In this document: in pieces, positions 18,945 through 31,041 of the stretch
How the letters are laid out: the number at the start of each line of letters is the position of its first letter
Numbering within the stretch: the first letter of the stretch is position 1
NCBI RefSeq assembly: GCF_023241715.1
Contig: NZ_JALQCW010000008.1
Span: 62,001 to 126,000 of the forward strand
Direction: 5' to 3'
DNA: 64,000 nucleotides
From: Pseudomonas morbosilactucae
GTDB taxonomy: Bacteria; Pseudomonadota; Gammaproteobacteria; Pseudomonadales; Pseudomonadaceae
Translations under genes and position numbers: made by a program
Notes under the pieces: generated by a model
Told to the model about the DNA's origin: nothing
What the model saw: the letters and a program-made list of their open reading frames with translations, nothing else
The model's database searches: none

Positions 18945-19460
18945 TCAGTACGGATGGGCCCACTGGCGAGGCACTATCTGGTGGATCAGCAGGGCGGTAT
19001 CGGCCGTGGGCTGGTAGCGGAATGTCGATACCTCGCTGTGCGGCGACAACAGTTGAAGGTCCAGACAAGCCTGTGGGTCAAACCGCTCGGCCCCGTCAAA
19101 CAGCACCAGCGCGTCGCTTGCCCAATCAATACTCAACCGCTCGATCGGGGTCAGTGAACCCAGCTCAAGCAGATCAAGCTGCGCCAGCACCTCGGCCTCA
19201 GATGGGGCGCATATCCATCGGATAATCAGCAAGGCATCATCTGCCGTGGCAATCGCCGTGTCCAAAGGCTCATCACCCAGGACAAGAATGTCGCCATCGA
19301 CGCCCTCCAGCCGGCCGGCATAGTCATCAATCTGACAGGCCCTGTGGTAATCCGAGGGATGGCCGTCGAGGCCACGCCACATACCGGCGAAACCCTCACC
19401 CATCGCCACCAAGGGGCCACCGGAACTGGACAGCCATGGAGAAATCTTCAATCGACTCAT
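18945..19460 (-). CDS. Imm21-family immunity protein
   Basis: 171 residues, cytoplasmic. The N-terminus PWLSSSGGPLVAMGEGFAGMWRG, followed by DYHRACQIDDYAGRLEGVDGDILVLGDEPLDTAI and LLIIRWICAP, fits the Imm21 family (SSGGPL, DY.RAC..DDY, LVLGDEP). Such proteins neutralise polymorphic or contact-dependent toxins. No toxin gene lies beside it, so it is an orphan immunity gene, perhaps a trace of an earlier toxin locus or protection against neighbouring strains. It is first of two genes transcribed toward the response regulator. Confidence 0.75.
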   Translation of the reverse strand: MSRLKISPWLSSSGGPLVAMGEGFAGMWRGLDGHPSDYHRACQIDDYAGRLEGVDGDILVLGDEPLDTAIATADDALLIIRWICAPSEAEVLAQLDLLELGSLTPIERLSIDWASDALVLFDGAERFDPQACLDLQLLSPHSEVSTFRYQPTADTALLIHQIVPRQWAHPY

Positions 19461-19527
19461 AGGCTCCTTGCCTTTCTGTTAAGCAGAACAGCTACATGAT
19501 CCACGGACAACGCCATGATGTCGGCAC

Positions 19528-19557
19528 AAAAAAAAGCCAACGCTAGGCGTTGCTTTT
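19528..19557 (-). terminator. Intrinsic terminator of the dnaA-dnaN-recF-gyrB operon
   Basis: On the minus strand, AAAAGCAACGCCTAGCGTTGGC is followed by eight T. The stem CAACGC/GCGTTG with a CTA loop and the U-tract lies 17 bases after the gyrB stop. Confidence 0.92.
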
Positions 19558-19573
19558 GGGGTGCAGCTGCTGA

Positions 19574-23099
<3,526 letters not shown>

Positions 23100-23119
23100 C
23101 TAGCTTCTGCTGAGCATGA

Positions 23120-24222
23120 TTACAGACGCATCGGCATAACAACGTAGGCCGAGTCGTCGTTGTCGGACTCCTGGACCAGGGCGCTGCTGTTGGAGTCGGA
23201 GAGGATCAGACGCACCTGCTCGGTGGTCATCACGCCCAACACGTCCAGCAGGTAGCTGACGTTGAAGCCGATCTCCAGGGAGCCGCCGTTGTATTCCACG
23301 CCCACTTCTTCTTCCGCTTCTTCCTGCTCCGGGTTGTTAGCCTGGATTTTCAGCTGACCATTGGCCAGTTGCAGACGGATACCGCGGTACTTCTCGTTGG
23401 ACAGGATCGCCGTGCGGCTGAACGCTTCACGCAGTGCCTGACGGTCGCCCAGTACCAGCTTGTCACCACCTTTTGGCAGCACGCGCTCGTAGTCCGGGAA
23501 CTTGCCGTCCACCAGCTTGGAGGTGAAGGTGAACTCGCCGGTGGTGGCGCGAATATGATGCTGACCCAACACGATGCTGACATTGCCGTCCGGCTCGGTG
23601 AGCAGACGCGCCAGCTCCAGGATGCCTTTACGCGGCACGATCACCTGGTGGCGGTCCGGCTGACCAATGTCGGCCTGCATCGAGCACATGGCCAGACGGT
23701 GACCGTCGGTAGCGACCGCGCGGATGATCCCGGCAGACACTTCCAGCAGCATGCCGTTGAGGTAGTAGCGCACGTCCTGCTGGGCCATGGCGAAGCTGGT
23801 GCGTTCGATCAAGCGACGCAGCTTGCTCTGGTCCAGGCTGCAGGTCAGCGAGCCCGGGCCTTCTTCCACAGTAGGGAAGTCATTGGCTGGCAAGGTGGAC
23901 AGGGTGAAACGGCTACGACCGGCTTTCACCACCAGCTTCTGCTCATCGACCTTGATATCGATCAAGCGTCGTTGGGCAGGCTTTTGCAGATGTCCATCAG
24001 CTTGCGCGCAGGCACGGTGATCTCGCCAGGCTCGGCGGGTTCTTCAAGTTGCACGCGACCGACCAGCTCGACTTCAAGGTCGGTACCGGTCAGCGACAGT
24101 TGCTGGCCTTCGACAACCAGCAGCACGTTGGAAAGTACCGGCAAGGTCTGACGGCGTTCGACGACGCCGGCGACCAGTTGCAGGGGTTTCAACAGGGCTT
24201 CGCGTTGAATGGTGAAATGCAT
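23120..24222 (-). pseudogene. dnaN: DNA polymerase III beta sliding clamp, frameshifted as given
   Basis: The ring clamp that holds polymerase III on DNA. The first 86 codons (MHFTIQREALLKPLQLVAGV ... MDICKSLPNDA) end in a TGA at 23962-23964. The remainder, IDIKVDEQKLVVKAGRSRFT to the C-terminal MPMRL, continues in another frame from there to 23120. Homologues read SLPNDALIDIK, so one base is missing in GACGCTTGATCG. All three clamp domains are otherwise complete (367 residues when joined), including HRLAMC and the PMRL terminus. The gene is essential, so the break is probably a sequence error rather than a real lesion. Confidence 0.93.
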
Positions 24223-24260
24223 GGTCTAGTCCCTTGCCTTAATAAGCTGCGCTGGTGTCA

Positions 24261-25790
24261 TCAAGTGGTCAGTGTACGCAGCAGGTTCTTGTAGTCCTCG
24301 CGGATGTCCGCGTCGGATTCCTTAAGTTCATTGATCTTGCGGCACGCGTGCAAGACCGTGGTGTGATCGCGGCCACCAAACACATCGCCGATTTCCGGCA
24401 GGCTGTGGTTGGTCAGCTCCTTGGACAAGGCCATGGCTACCTGACGCGGCCGCGCAACGGAACGCGAGCGGCGCTTGGACAACAGATCGGAGATCTTGAT
24501 CTTGTAGTACTCGGCGACGGTGCGCTGAATGTTATCCACAGAGACCAGTTTGTCTTGCAGGGCCAGCAGGTCCTTCAGGGATTCGCGAATCAGCTCGATG
24601 GTGATGTCGCGGCCCATGAAGTGCGAGTGAGCGATAACGCGCTTGAGCGCGCCTTCGAGCTCACGCACGTTGGAGCGAATACGCTGGGCGATAAAGAACG
24701 CCGCATCGTGAGGCAGATCGACTTTGGCCTGGTCGGCCTTCTTCATCAGGATCGCCACGCGGGTTTCCAACTCAGGTGGTTCTACCGCCACCGTCAGGCC
24801 CCAGCCGAAACGCGACTTCAGGCGTTCTTCCAGGCCTTCAATCTCTTTCGGGTAGCGGTCACTGGTGAGAATCACCTGTTGGCCACCTTCCAGGAGGGCG
24901 TTGAAGGTGTGGAAAAACTCTTCCTGGGAACGCTCTTTACGGGCGAAGAACTGAATATCGTCGATCAGCAACGCATCCACCGAACGGTAGAAGCGCTTGA
25001 ACTCGTTGATCGCGTTGAGCTGCAACGCCTTGACCATGTCCGCCACGAAACGCTCGGAATGCAGGTACACGACCTTGGCATTCGGGTTCTTCTTTAATAG
25101 GTGGTTACCCACAGCGTGCATCAAGTGGGTTTTACCCAAGCCGACGCCGCCATAAAGAAACAGCGGGTTGTAACCGTGCTTGGGGTTGTCCGCGACTTGC
25201 CAGGCCGCAGCACGGGCCAGTTGGTTGGACTTGCCTTCGACGAAGTTCTCGAAGGTGAAGGTGCGGTTCAGGTAGCTGGTGTGCTTGAGCGCACCCTCGA
25301 CCTGAACGGTGCGTTGCTCGGCGCGAACCGGAGCCTGCTGGGAGCTGGCGCCCGCCATGGGGTCGAAGCTGTCGCGAGAAGGTTCTTCACTGACCTCGGC
25401 GGCTTTCTGCGTGGCGACCGGTTTGCTCGGTGCGGTTGCGGCGGCGGGCGTGGTGTTGCTGACCGGAGCGGCAGCCGCGGCTTGCTGTGCCTGAGAGGCG
25501 GCAGCGGCCAACGGTGCATTCGGTGCCGCACGGGGCGCCGAGCTGCGTTTGCTGCCTATTAATAAGGAAAGCGCCGGCGCCATGCCATTGCCATGCTCAT
25601 CCAGCAGTTCGAGCACGCGGCCCAGGTACTTTTCATTGACCCAATCGAGAACAAAGCGATTCGGTGCGTAGACACGCAACTCGTCGCCTTCGGCTTCGAC
25701 CTGTAGCGGACGGATCCAAGTGTTGAATTGCTGGGCAGGCAGCTCATCACGCAGAAGCTCCACGCACTGCTGCCAAAGTTCCACTGACAC
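24261..25790 (-). CDS. dnaA: Chromosomal replication initiator protein DnaA
   Basis: 509 residues. Binds DnaA boxes and melts the origin. Domain I (about 1-85, [20 protein letters not shown]) is followed by a long Ala/Pro-rich linker, domain II (about 90-175). The AAA+ domain III has Walker [16 protein letters not shown] and Walker [11 protein letters not shown], and the domain IV helix-turn-helix carries the signature [17 protein letters not shown]. It is first gene of the dnaA-dnaN-recF-gyrB operon and borders the origin module. A perfect DnaA box (24532-24540) lies within the gene itself. Confidence 0.98.
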   Translation of the reverse strand: MSVELWQQCVELLRDELPAQQFNTWIRPLQVEAEGDELRVYAPNRFVLDWVNEKYLGRVLELLDEHGNGMAPALSLLIGSKRSSAPRAAPNAPLAAAASQAQQAAAAAPVSNTTPAAATAPSKPVATQKAAEVSEEPSRDSFDPMAGASSQQAPVRAEQRTVQVEGALKHTSYLNRTFTFENFVEGKSNQLARAAAWQVADNPKHGYNPLFLYGGVGLGKTHLMHAVGNHLLKKNPNAKVVYLHSERFVADMVKALQLNAINEFKRFYRSVDALLIDDIQFFARKERSQEEFFHTFNALLEGGQQVILTSDRYPKEIEGLEERLKSRFGWGLTVAVEPPELETRVAILMKKADQAKVDLPHDAAFFIAQRIRSNVRELEGALKRVIAHSHFMGRDITIELIRESLKDLLALQDKLVSVDNIQRTVAEYYKIKISDLLSKRRSRSVARPRQVAMALSKELTNHSLPEIGDVFGGRDHTTVLHACRKINELKESDADIREDYKNLLRTLTT

Positions 25791-25835
25791 GGATATCCCC
25801 TAAGTTGAAAGCCGGTGAGGCAAAAACAAGCGGCC

Positions 25836-25866
25836 ATTGTAGCGACCAGACGCCCACTTATCCACA
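25836..25866 (-). promoter_or_regulatory. Probable dnaA promoter overlapped by a DnaA box
   Basis: On the minus strand TACAAT (25836-25841) is a good -10. Seventeen bases upstream the weak -35 position falls inside a perfect DnaA box (25858-25866, TGTGGATAA on this strand). DnaA binding there would block RNA polymerase, giving the classical autorepression. The weak -35 makes this a moderate-confidence call. Confidence 0.45.
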
Positions 25867-26200
25867 TGTAGGTTGATCACTGATCACCAAGAATCAATGT
25901 CTTAACCGGGGAAAACACGACCAATGGTATGTGCATAAGCTCTGTGGATAACCCCACTTGAGGTCGTTGTACAAGTGGGGGCGAAACTCAGTGGATAACT
26001 CGCCTGTGGATAACAGTCCATTCCACACACAGGTTTTCCGAGGGCGTAGCACAGGCAGAGCACCGCTTCTCAACCGTGTTGTCATTCTCTGTACAGCACG
26101 TGATAGAAGGGCTAAAGGTAGTTATCCACAGATGAGTGCGTCCCTAGTCTTTATAAGCTTTACAGAAAAGCTTTAAATAATTCCCTTCTTTTATTTCTAT
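25858..26200. other. oriC: Origin module 1 (dnaA-rpmH oriC)
   Basis: The 568-base gap between dnaA and rpmH holds perfect DnaA boxes at 25858-25866, 25943-25951, 26005-26013 and 26122-26130, plus near-matches at 25930-25938 (TGTGCATAA) and 25990-25998 (AGTGGATAA). An AT-rich block (26171-26200, TTTAAATAATTCCC then CTTTTATTTCTAT) starts 41 bases after the last box and is the likely unwinding element. The dnaA-rpmH intergenic region is an experimentally known replication origin in Pseudomonas (P. putida, P. aeruginosa). Confidence 0.9.
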
Positions 26201-26268
26201 ATCTGGCTAACCGGGTTTCTCGGCATAAGAGCCCGACATACCCGGATAAAGGAAAAGCTGGTTGGAAA

Positions 26269-26297
26269 TTGACCTAGAGGCTTGCTTTCTCTAGAAT
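26269..26297 (+). promoter_or_regulatory. Sigma70 promoter of rpmH-rnpA-yidD-yidC
   Basis: TTGACC (26269-26274) and TAGAAT (26292-26297) are separated by exactly 17 bases and lie about 60 bases upstream of the rpmH start. The leader contains a GGGGGCCATTCCGGCCCG stem-forming stretch before the start codon. Confidence 0.75.
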
Positions 26298-26358
26298 CGC
26301 CGGTCTCTTAAAACGGGGGCCATTCCGGCCCGTTGTGGACGAACCAGGTAACAACGCC

Positions 26359-26493
26359 ATGAAACGTACTTTCCAACCAAGCACCATCAAACGCGCCCGT
26401 ACCCACGGCTTCCGTGCTCGCATGGCTACCAAGAACGGCCGTGCTGTCCTGTCGCGTCGCCGCGCCAAAGGTCGTGCGCGTCTGGCAGTTTGA
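26359..26493 (+). CDS. rpmH: 50S ribosomal protein L34
   Basis: 44 residues, [20 protein letters not shown] and onward to AKGRARLAV, essentially the standard Pseudomonas L34. It is a very basic protein of the large ribosomal subunit. It lies 16 bases before rnpA with which it is always co-transcribed. Confidence 0.98.
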   Translation: MKRTFQPSTIKRARTHGFRARMATKNGRAVLSRRRAKGRARLAV

Positions 26494-26509
26494 TAATCCG
26501 GTACTGGAG

Positions 26510-26911
26510 GTGAGTCAGGACTTCAGTCGGGAAAAGCGTCTGCTAACTCCCCGGCACTTCAAGGCAGTCTTTGACTCCCCTACCGGCAAGGTTCCGGGGA
26601 AAAATCTCCTGCTCCTTGCGCGCAACAACGACCTGGATCATCCCCGTCTGGGGCTCGTGATCGGGAAAAAGAGCGTCAAGCTCTCCGTTGAGCGCAATCG
26701 CCTCAAGCGTCTGATGCGCGAATCGTTTCGCCTCCACCAGGATTCACTGGTTGGTTGGGACATCGTTATCGTCGCGCGCAAAGGTTTGGGCGATGTAGAA
26801 AACCCCGAATTGATTCAGCATTTCGGCAAACTCTGGAAGCGTCTGGCACGTAACAAGCCGGTACCGGAAGTCAAAGCCGAAACTGTAGGGGTAGACAGTC
26901 CCGATGCGTAA
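26510..26911 (+). CDS. rnpA: Ribonuclease P protein component
   Basis: 133 residues from the GTG at 26510 (read as [21 protein letters not shown]). It is the basic protein that helps RNase P RNA bind and cut tRNA precursors. The RNR block [21 protein letters not shown] is intact. The Shine-Dalgarno GGAGG directly abuts the GTG, an unusually short spacing. The frame is open further upstream through rpmH, but homology supports this start. It overlaps yidD by eight bases. Confidence 0.93.
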   Translation: MSQDFSREKRLLTPRHFKAVFDSPTGKVPGKNLLLLARNNDLDHPRLGLVIGKKSVKLSVERNRLKRLMRESFRLHQDSLVGWDIVIVARKGLGDVENPELIQHFGKLWKRLARNKPVPEVKAETVGVDSPDA

Positions 26912-27149
26912 ACTGGCGCTCGTTCCGATCCAGTTTTACCGCTATGCCATTAGTCCCCTGATGGCCAGTCACTGTCGTTTCTACCCCAGTTGTTCCTGCT
27001 ACGCGTTAGAGGCCATAGAAAATCATGGCCTTCTGCGCGGTGGCTGGCTGACCTTTCGTCGTTTAGGTCGCTGTCATCCGTGGAATCCCGGTGGTTATGA
27101 CCCGGTTCCACCTATCCCTACCTCCCGTTCTTCTTCGATGGCCGAGTAA
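26904..27149 (+). CDS. yidD: Membrane protein insertion efficiency factor YidD
   Basis: 81 residues. Small membrane-associated protein that assists YidC. The family signature FYRYAISPL...[19 protein letters not shown] with the paired Cys and [15 protein letters not shown] is complete. It overlaps the end of rnpA and is followed by yidC after two bases, the conserved order. Confidence 0.96.
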   Translation: MRKLALVPIQFYRYAISPLMASHCRFYPSCSCYALEAIENHGLLRGGWLTFRRLGRCHPWNPGGYDPVPPIPTSRSSSMAE

Positions 27150-27151
27150 TC

Positions 27152-28834
27152 ATGGATATTAAACGCACGATCCTGATCGTCGCCCTGGCAATCGTGTCCT
27201 ACGTCATGGTCCTTAAATGGAACCAGGACTACGGCCAAGCTGCCCTGCCGACTCAGAATGTTGCTTCCAGCACCAGCACAACGGGCCTGCCAGACACGGC
27301 GGCTGGTAACAATGCTTCCGTCAGCGACGATATTCCGCGCGCGGCAAGCGATACCAGTGCTCCCGCTGAAACTCCCGTGGCAGCCAGCAAAGACCTCATC
27401 CAGATCAAAACGGATGTGCTCGACATTGCTGTCGACCCACAAGGTGGTGACATCGCCCAGCTGCGTTTGCCTTTGTATCCACGTCGCCAAGACCATCCGG
27501 AAATTCCGTTCCAGCTGTTCGATAACGGCAATGAGCGGACCTACCTGGCGCAAAGCGGCCTGATCGGCACCAACGGTCCGGACGCCAACCCGGCCGGTCG
27601 TCCGGTGTTCTCTTCGGAGAAGAAGACTTATCAACTGGCCGATGGCCAGGACCAACTGATTGTCGACCTGAAATTCAGCAAGGACGGCGTCAATTACATC
27701 AAGCGTTTTACCCTGAAGCGCGGCCTGTATGACATCACCGTTTCCTACCTGATCGACAACGAAAGTGCTCAACCTTGGTCCGGTGCGATGTTCGCCCAGC
27801 TCAAGCGTGACGCCAGTTCCGATCCATCCTCCAGCACTGCCACTGGCACCGCGACTTACCTGGGCGCTGCCCTGTGGACAAGTTCCGAGCCGTACAAAAA
27901 AGTGTCGATGAAGGACATGGACAAGGCTCAGTTGAAAGAGACCGTCCAAGGTGGTTGGGTTGCCTGGCTGCAACACTACTTTGTAACTGCGTGGATCCCG
28001 GCCAAGGGTGAAAACAACCTGGTCCAGACCCGCAAAGACAGCAAAGGCAACTACATCATCGGCTACACCGGCCCAGCATTGACCGTTGCACCGGGTGCCA
28101 AGGCTGAAACCAGCGCCATTCTGTATGCCGGCCCGAAAAGCCAGGCGGTGCTGAAAGAGTTGTCCCCAGGTCTGGAATTGACTGTGGACTACGGTTTCCT
28201 GTGGTTCATCGCTCAGCCGATCTTCTGGCTGCTGCAACATATCCACAGCCTGGTGGGTAACTGGGGCTGGTCGATTATCTTCCTGACCATGCTGATCAAG
28301 GGGATCTTCTTCCCACTGTCGGCTGCCAGCTACAAATCCATGGCTCGCATGCGCGCCGTGGCACCGAAACTGGCTGCTCTGAAAGAACAACATGGCGATG
28401 ACCGGCAGAAAATGTCCCAGGCCATGATGGAGCTGTACAAGAAAGAGAAGATCAATCCGCTGGGTGGTTGCTTGCCAATCCTCGTGCAGATGCCGGTCTT
28501 CCTGTCTCTGTACTGGGTACTCCTGGAAAGCGTGGAAATGCGCCAAGCGCCGTTCATGCTGTGGATTACCGACCTGTCGATCAAGGATCCGTTCTTCATC
28601 CTGCCGATCATCATGGGCGCCACCATGTTCATCCAGCAGCAGTTGAACCCGACTCCACCGGATCCGATGCAGGCCAAGGTGATGAAAATGATGCCAATCA
28701 TCTTCACCTTCTTCTTCCTGTGGTTCCCGGCGGGCCTGGTTCTGTACTGGGTTGTGAACAACTGCCTGTCGATCGCCCAACAGTGGTACATCACCCGTAA
28801 GATTGAAGCCGCGACCAAGAACGCCGCTGCCTGA
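27152..28834 (+). CDS. yidC: Membrane protein insertase YidC
   Basis: 560 residues, the gram-negative long form. It inserts and folds inner-membrane proteins, including F0 subunits encoded in this window. An N-terminal anchor (about 7-24), a variable linker, a periplasmic beta-sandwich domain (about 85-330) and the five-helix core (about 345-545) with MLIKGIFFPLSAASYKSMARM and NPLGGCLPILVQMPVFLSLY can be followed. A factor-independent terminator follows at 28859-28883. Confidence 0.97.
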   Translation: MDIKRTILIVALAIVSYVMVLKWNQDYGQAALPTQNVASSTSTTGLPDTAAGNNASVSDDIPRAASDTSAPAETPVAASKDLIQIKTDVLDIAVDPQGGDIAQLRLPLYPRRQDHPEIPFQLFDNGNERTYLAQSGLIGTNGPDANPAGRPVFSSEKKTYQLADGQDQLIVDLKFSKDGVNYIKRFTLKRGLYDITVSYLIDNESAQPWSGAMFAQLKRDASSDPSSSTATGTATYLGAALWTSSEPYKKVSMKDMDKAQLKETVQGGWVAWLQHYFVTAWIPAKGENNLVQTRKDSKGNYIIGYTGPALTVAPGAKAETSAILYAGPKSQAVLKELSPGLELTVDYGFLWFIAQPIFWLLQHIHSLVGNWGWSIIFLTMLIKGIFFPLSAASYKSMARMRAVAPKLAALKEQHGDDRQKMSQAMMELYKKEKINPLGGCLPILVQMPVFLSLYWVLLESVEMRQAPFMLWITDLSIKDPFFILPIIMGATMFIQQQLNPTPPDPMQAKVMKMMPIIFTFFFLWFPAGLVLYWVVNNCLSIAQQWYITRKIEAATKNAAA

Positions 28835-28858
28835 CCTACGCTGTGGATAACCACTCAA

Positions 28859-28883
28859 GACGCCCCCTAGTGGGGCGTTTTGC
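28859..28883 (+). terminator. Intrinsic terminator after yidC
   Basis: ACGCCCCCTAGTGGGGCGTTTT: stem CGCCCC/GGGGCG with a short CTAGT loop and a T run, between yidC and mnmE. A DnaA box (28842-28850) lies just before it. Confidence 0.85.
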
Positions 28884-28913
28884 TATCTGTCACTTTTATC
28901 TGGAACCTGGGTT

Positions 28914-30284
28914 ATGACCGTCCCTCGTGAAACCATCGCCGCTGTCGCCACCGCCCAAGGTCGCGGCGGCGTGGGTATCGTCCGGATCTCCGGGCCCCTG
29001 GCCAGCGTGGCTGCCCAAGCCATCAGCGGCCGCGAACTGAAACCGCGTTTTGCCCATTACGGGCCATTCCTCAGTGCGCAGGACGAGGTGCTGGATGAAG
29101 GGATCGCCTTGTATTTCCCCGGGCCGAACTCATTCACCGGCGAGGATGTATTGGAGCTTCAGGGGCACGGCGGCCCCATCGTCCTGGATATGTTGCTGCA
29201 ACGTTGCCTGCAACTGGGCTGCCGCCTGGCCCGGCCGGGAGAATTCAGCGAGCGGGCTTTTCTCAATGACAAACTCGACCTGGCCCAGGCCGAAGCCATC
29301 GCCGACCTGATCGAAGCCAGTTCGACACAGGCGGCGCGCAATGCCTTGCGGTCCTTGCAGGGCGCGTTCTCGCAACGTGTGCATCATCTGACCGAGCAAC
29401 TCATCGCCCTGCGTATCTACGTTGAAGCCGCAATCGATTTTCCTGAGGAAGAAATCGACTTCCTCGCCGATGGCCACGTGCTGTCGATGCTCGATGCGGT
29501 TCGTGATGATTTATCCACAGTACTGCGTGAAGCCGGGCAGGGCGCCTTGCTCCGCGATGGCATGACGGTGGTGATTGCCGGCCGGCCGAATGCCGGCAAA
29601 TCCAGCCTGCTCAATGCCCTGGCGGGCCGGGAGGCAGCGATCGTCACTGAAATCGCCGGCACCACCCGGGACATCCTGCGTGAACATATCCACATTGATG
29701 GCATGCCGCTGCACGTGGTCGATACTGCGGGCTTGCGAGATACCGACGACCAGGTGGAAAAAATCGGTGTGGAGCGGGCACTCAAGGCCATCAGTGAAGC
29801 CGATCGCGTACTGCTGGTGGTGGATGCCACGGCCGCCGAGGCGGCGGACCCCTTTGCCCTGTGGCCGGAATTTCTCGAACAACGCCCCGATCCGGCGAAT
29901 GTCACGCTGATCCGCAACAAAGCCGACCTGACCGGTGAAGCCATTGCCCTCGAAACAAGCGACGACGGACACGTGACCATCAGCCTCAGTGCCATGGCCG
30001 CCGGCACCGGCCTGGAGCTGCTGCGCGAGCACCTGAAAGCATGCATGGGTTATGAACAGACGTCCGAAAGCAGCTTCAGCGCTCGCCGTCGCCACCTTGA
30101 AGCCCTGCGCCATGCCAGCACGGCACTGGAACATGGTCGTGCCCAACTCACCCTAGCCGGCGCTGGGGAGCTGTTGGCGGAGGATCTGCGGCAAGCGCAG
30201 CACTCCCTGGGCGAAATTACCGGCGCGTTCAGTTCAGATGATTTGCTGGGAAGGATCTTTTCCAGCTTCTGCATCGGCAAGTAA
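28914..30284 (+). CDS. mnmE: tRNA uridine-5-carboxymethylaminomethyl modification GTPase MnmE
   Basis: 456 residues. With MnmG it modifies U34 of several tRNAs. The N-terminal folate-binding domain (about 1-120) is followed by a helical domain into which the G domain is inserted: [14 protein letters not shown] (G1, from about residue 223), IAGTTRD (G2), [10 protein letters not shown] (G3) and NKAD (G4). The C-terminal catalytic motif FCIGK ends the protein. A DnaA box (29511-29519) is embedded in the gene. Its partner mnmG lies beyond the second origin module. Confidence 0.98.
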   Translation: MTVPRETIAAVATAQGRGGVGIVRISGPLASVAAQAISGRELKPRFAHYGPFLSAQDEVLDEGIALYFPGPNSFTGEDVLELQGHGGPIVLDMLLQRCLQLGCRLARPGEFSERAFLNDKLDLAQAEAIADLIEASSTQAARNALRSLQGAFSQRVHHLTEQLIALRIYVEAAIDFPEEEIDFLADGHVLSMLDAVRDDLSTVLREAGQGALLRDGMTVVIAGRPNAGKSSLLNALAGREAAIVTEIAGTTRDILREHIHIDGMPLHVVDTAGLRDTDDQVEKIGVERALKAISEADRVLLVVDATAAEAADPFALWPEFLEQRPDPANVTLIRNKADLTGEAIALETSDDGHVTISLSAMAAGTGLELLREHLKACMGYEQTSESSFSARRRHLEALRHASTALEHGRAQLTLAGAGELLAEDLRQAQHSLGEITGAFSSDDLLGRIFSSFCIGK

Positions 30285-31041
30285 TCCCTCCGCCTTGGAA
30301 CCTGCAGGTCTCTTACGGCCTGCAGCACCAGGGGAATCCCTTTGATCGTCCAAGTTGCGAACGGTGTTATTTCAGGGTCTGAATAGACTGCCTGGGGATA
30401 ATTCCGCCGGCGTGTGGCGCTCGTACCCTCAATCGGCTCCCTTTCACCCATCCTTGCCATCTAAATGGTGAAGGTTGATGGGGCCCAAGCCTGCCTCAAG
30501 TGCCTGACAGATCGCATCTGCCGGTGCGTCACTCGACCTTCACCCTCGCGATTTATAGATTTTTGCCAGTCACTCCTCTCCAGGAGAGGAACAGTCGTGG
30601 GTGAAATTCATCGCTCAGCAGGCGTTTCTGTGGATTAAGCCCTGTGAATAACTGGCCCTGTGCTCAGTTGATAACAGGGCTTCAAAACTGAGGAAAACCA
30701 CCTCTGTGGATAACCACCCCATTCATCCACAGGCTTAAACCGGTTATCCAACGCCCTCATTGGCACCTAACCACAGACTTTAAATTCTCTGTACACATTG
30801 AAAATAAAGGCCTATAGCAATCTATCCACAGAAAGGGTGCTCAGTAAGAATAAACATAAAAACAAAGATTTAATAAATTTCTCTCTTTTAATTTCTATTG
30901 TCCGTGATTCATCCACAGCTGGTTAAATTTTGTGCAAAGGGTTCTTTAGGAAGGGCTAAGTCCCTATACTTGCCGCCTTGGTCCAAAAACCAACCCAACA
31001 ACTACTCCTAATTACTCCTACTTGAAGCAGGCACGAGGTGC
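30285..31041. other. Origin module 2 (mnmE-mnmG intergenic region)
   Basis: 757 bases with no convincing gene. It holds one perfect DnaA box (30705-30713) and near-boxes at 30629-30637, 30643-30651, 30723-30731, 30744-30752, 30822-30830 and 30909-30917. An AT-rich block (30868-30899, TTTAATAAATTTCTC then TTTTAATTTCTAT) starts 38 bases after the 30822 box, copying the layout of module 1. A palindrome CCTGCAGG...CCTGCAG (30302-30325) and a CCTCTCCAGGAGAGG hairpin (near 30575) lie in the first half. TATACT (30965-30970) is a probable -10 for mnmG. The corresponding region was reported as a second autonomously replicating segment in Pseudomonas. Confidence 0.75.

Noticed and set aside
30285..30460. 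A minus-strand reading frame starting near 30448 in the mnmE-mnmG gap
   Set aside because: Short, no ribosome site or homologue recognised, and it runs on antisense into mnmE. Left as non-coding origin-region DNA.
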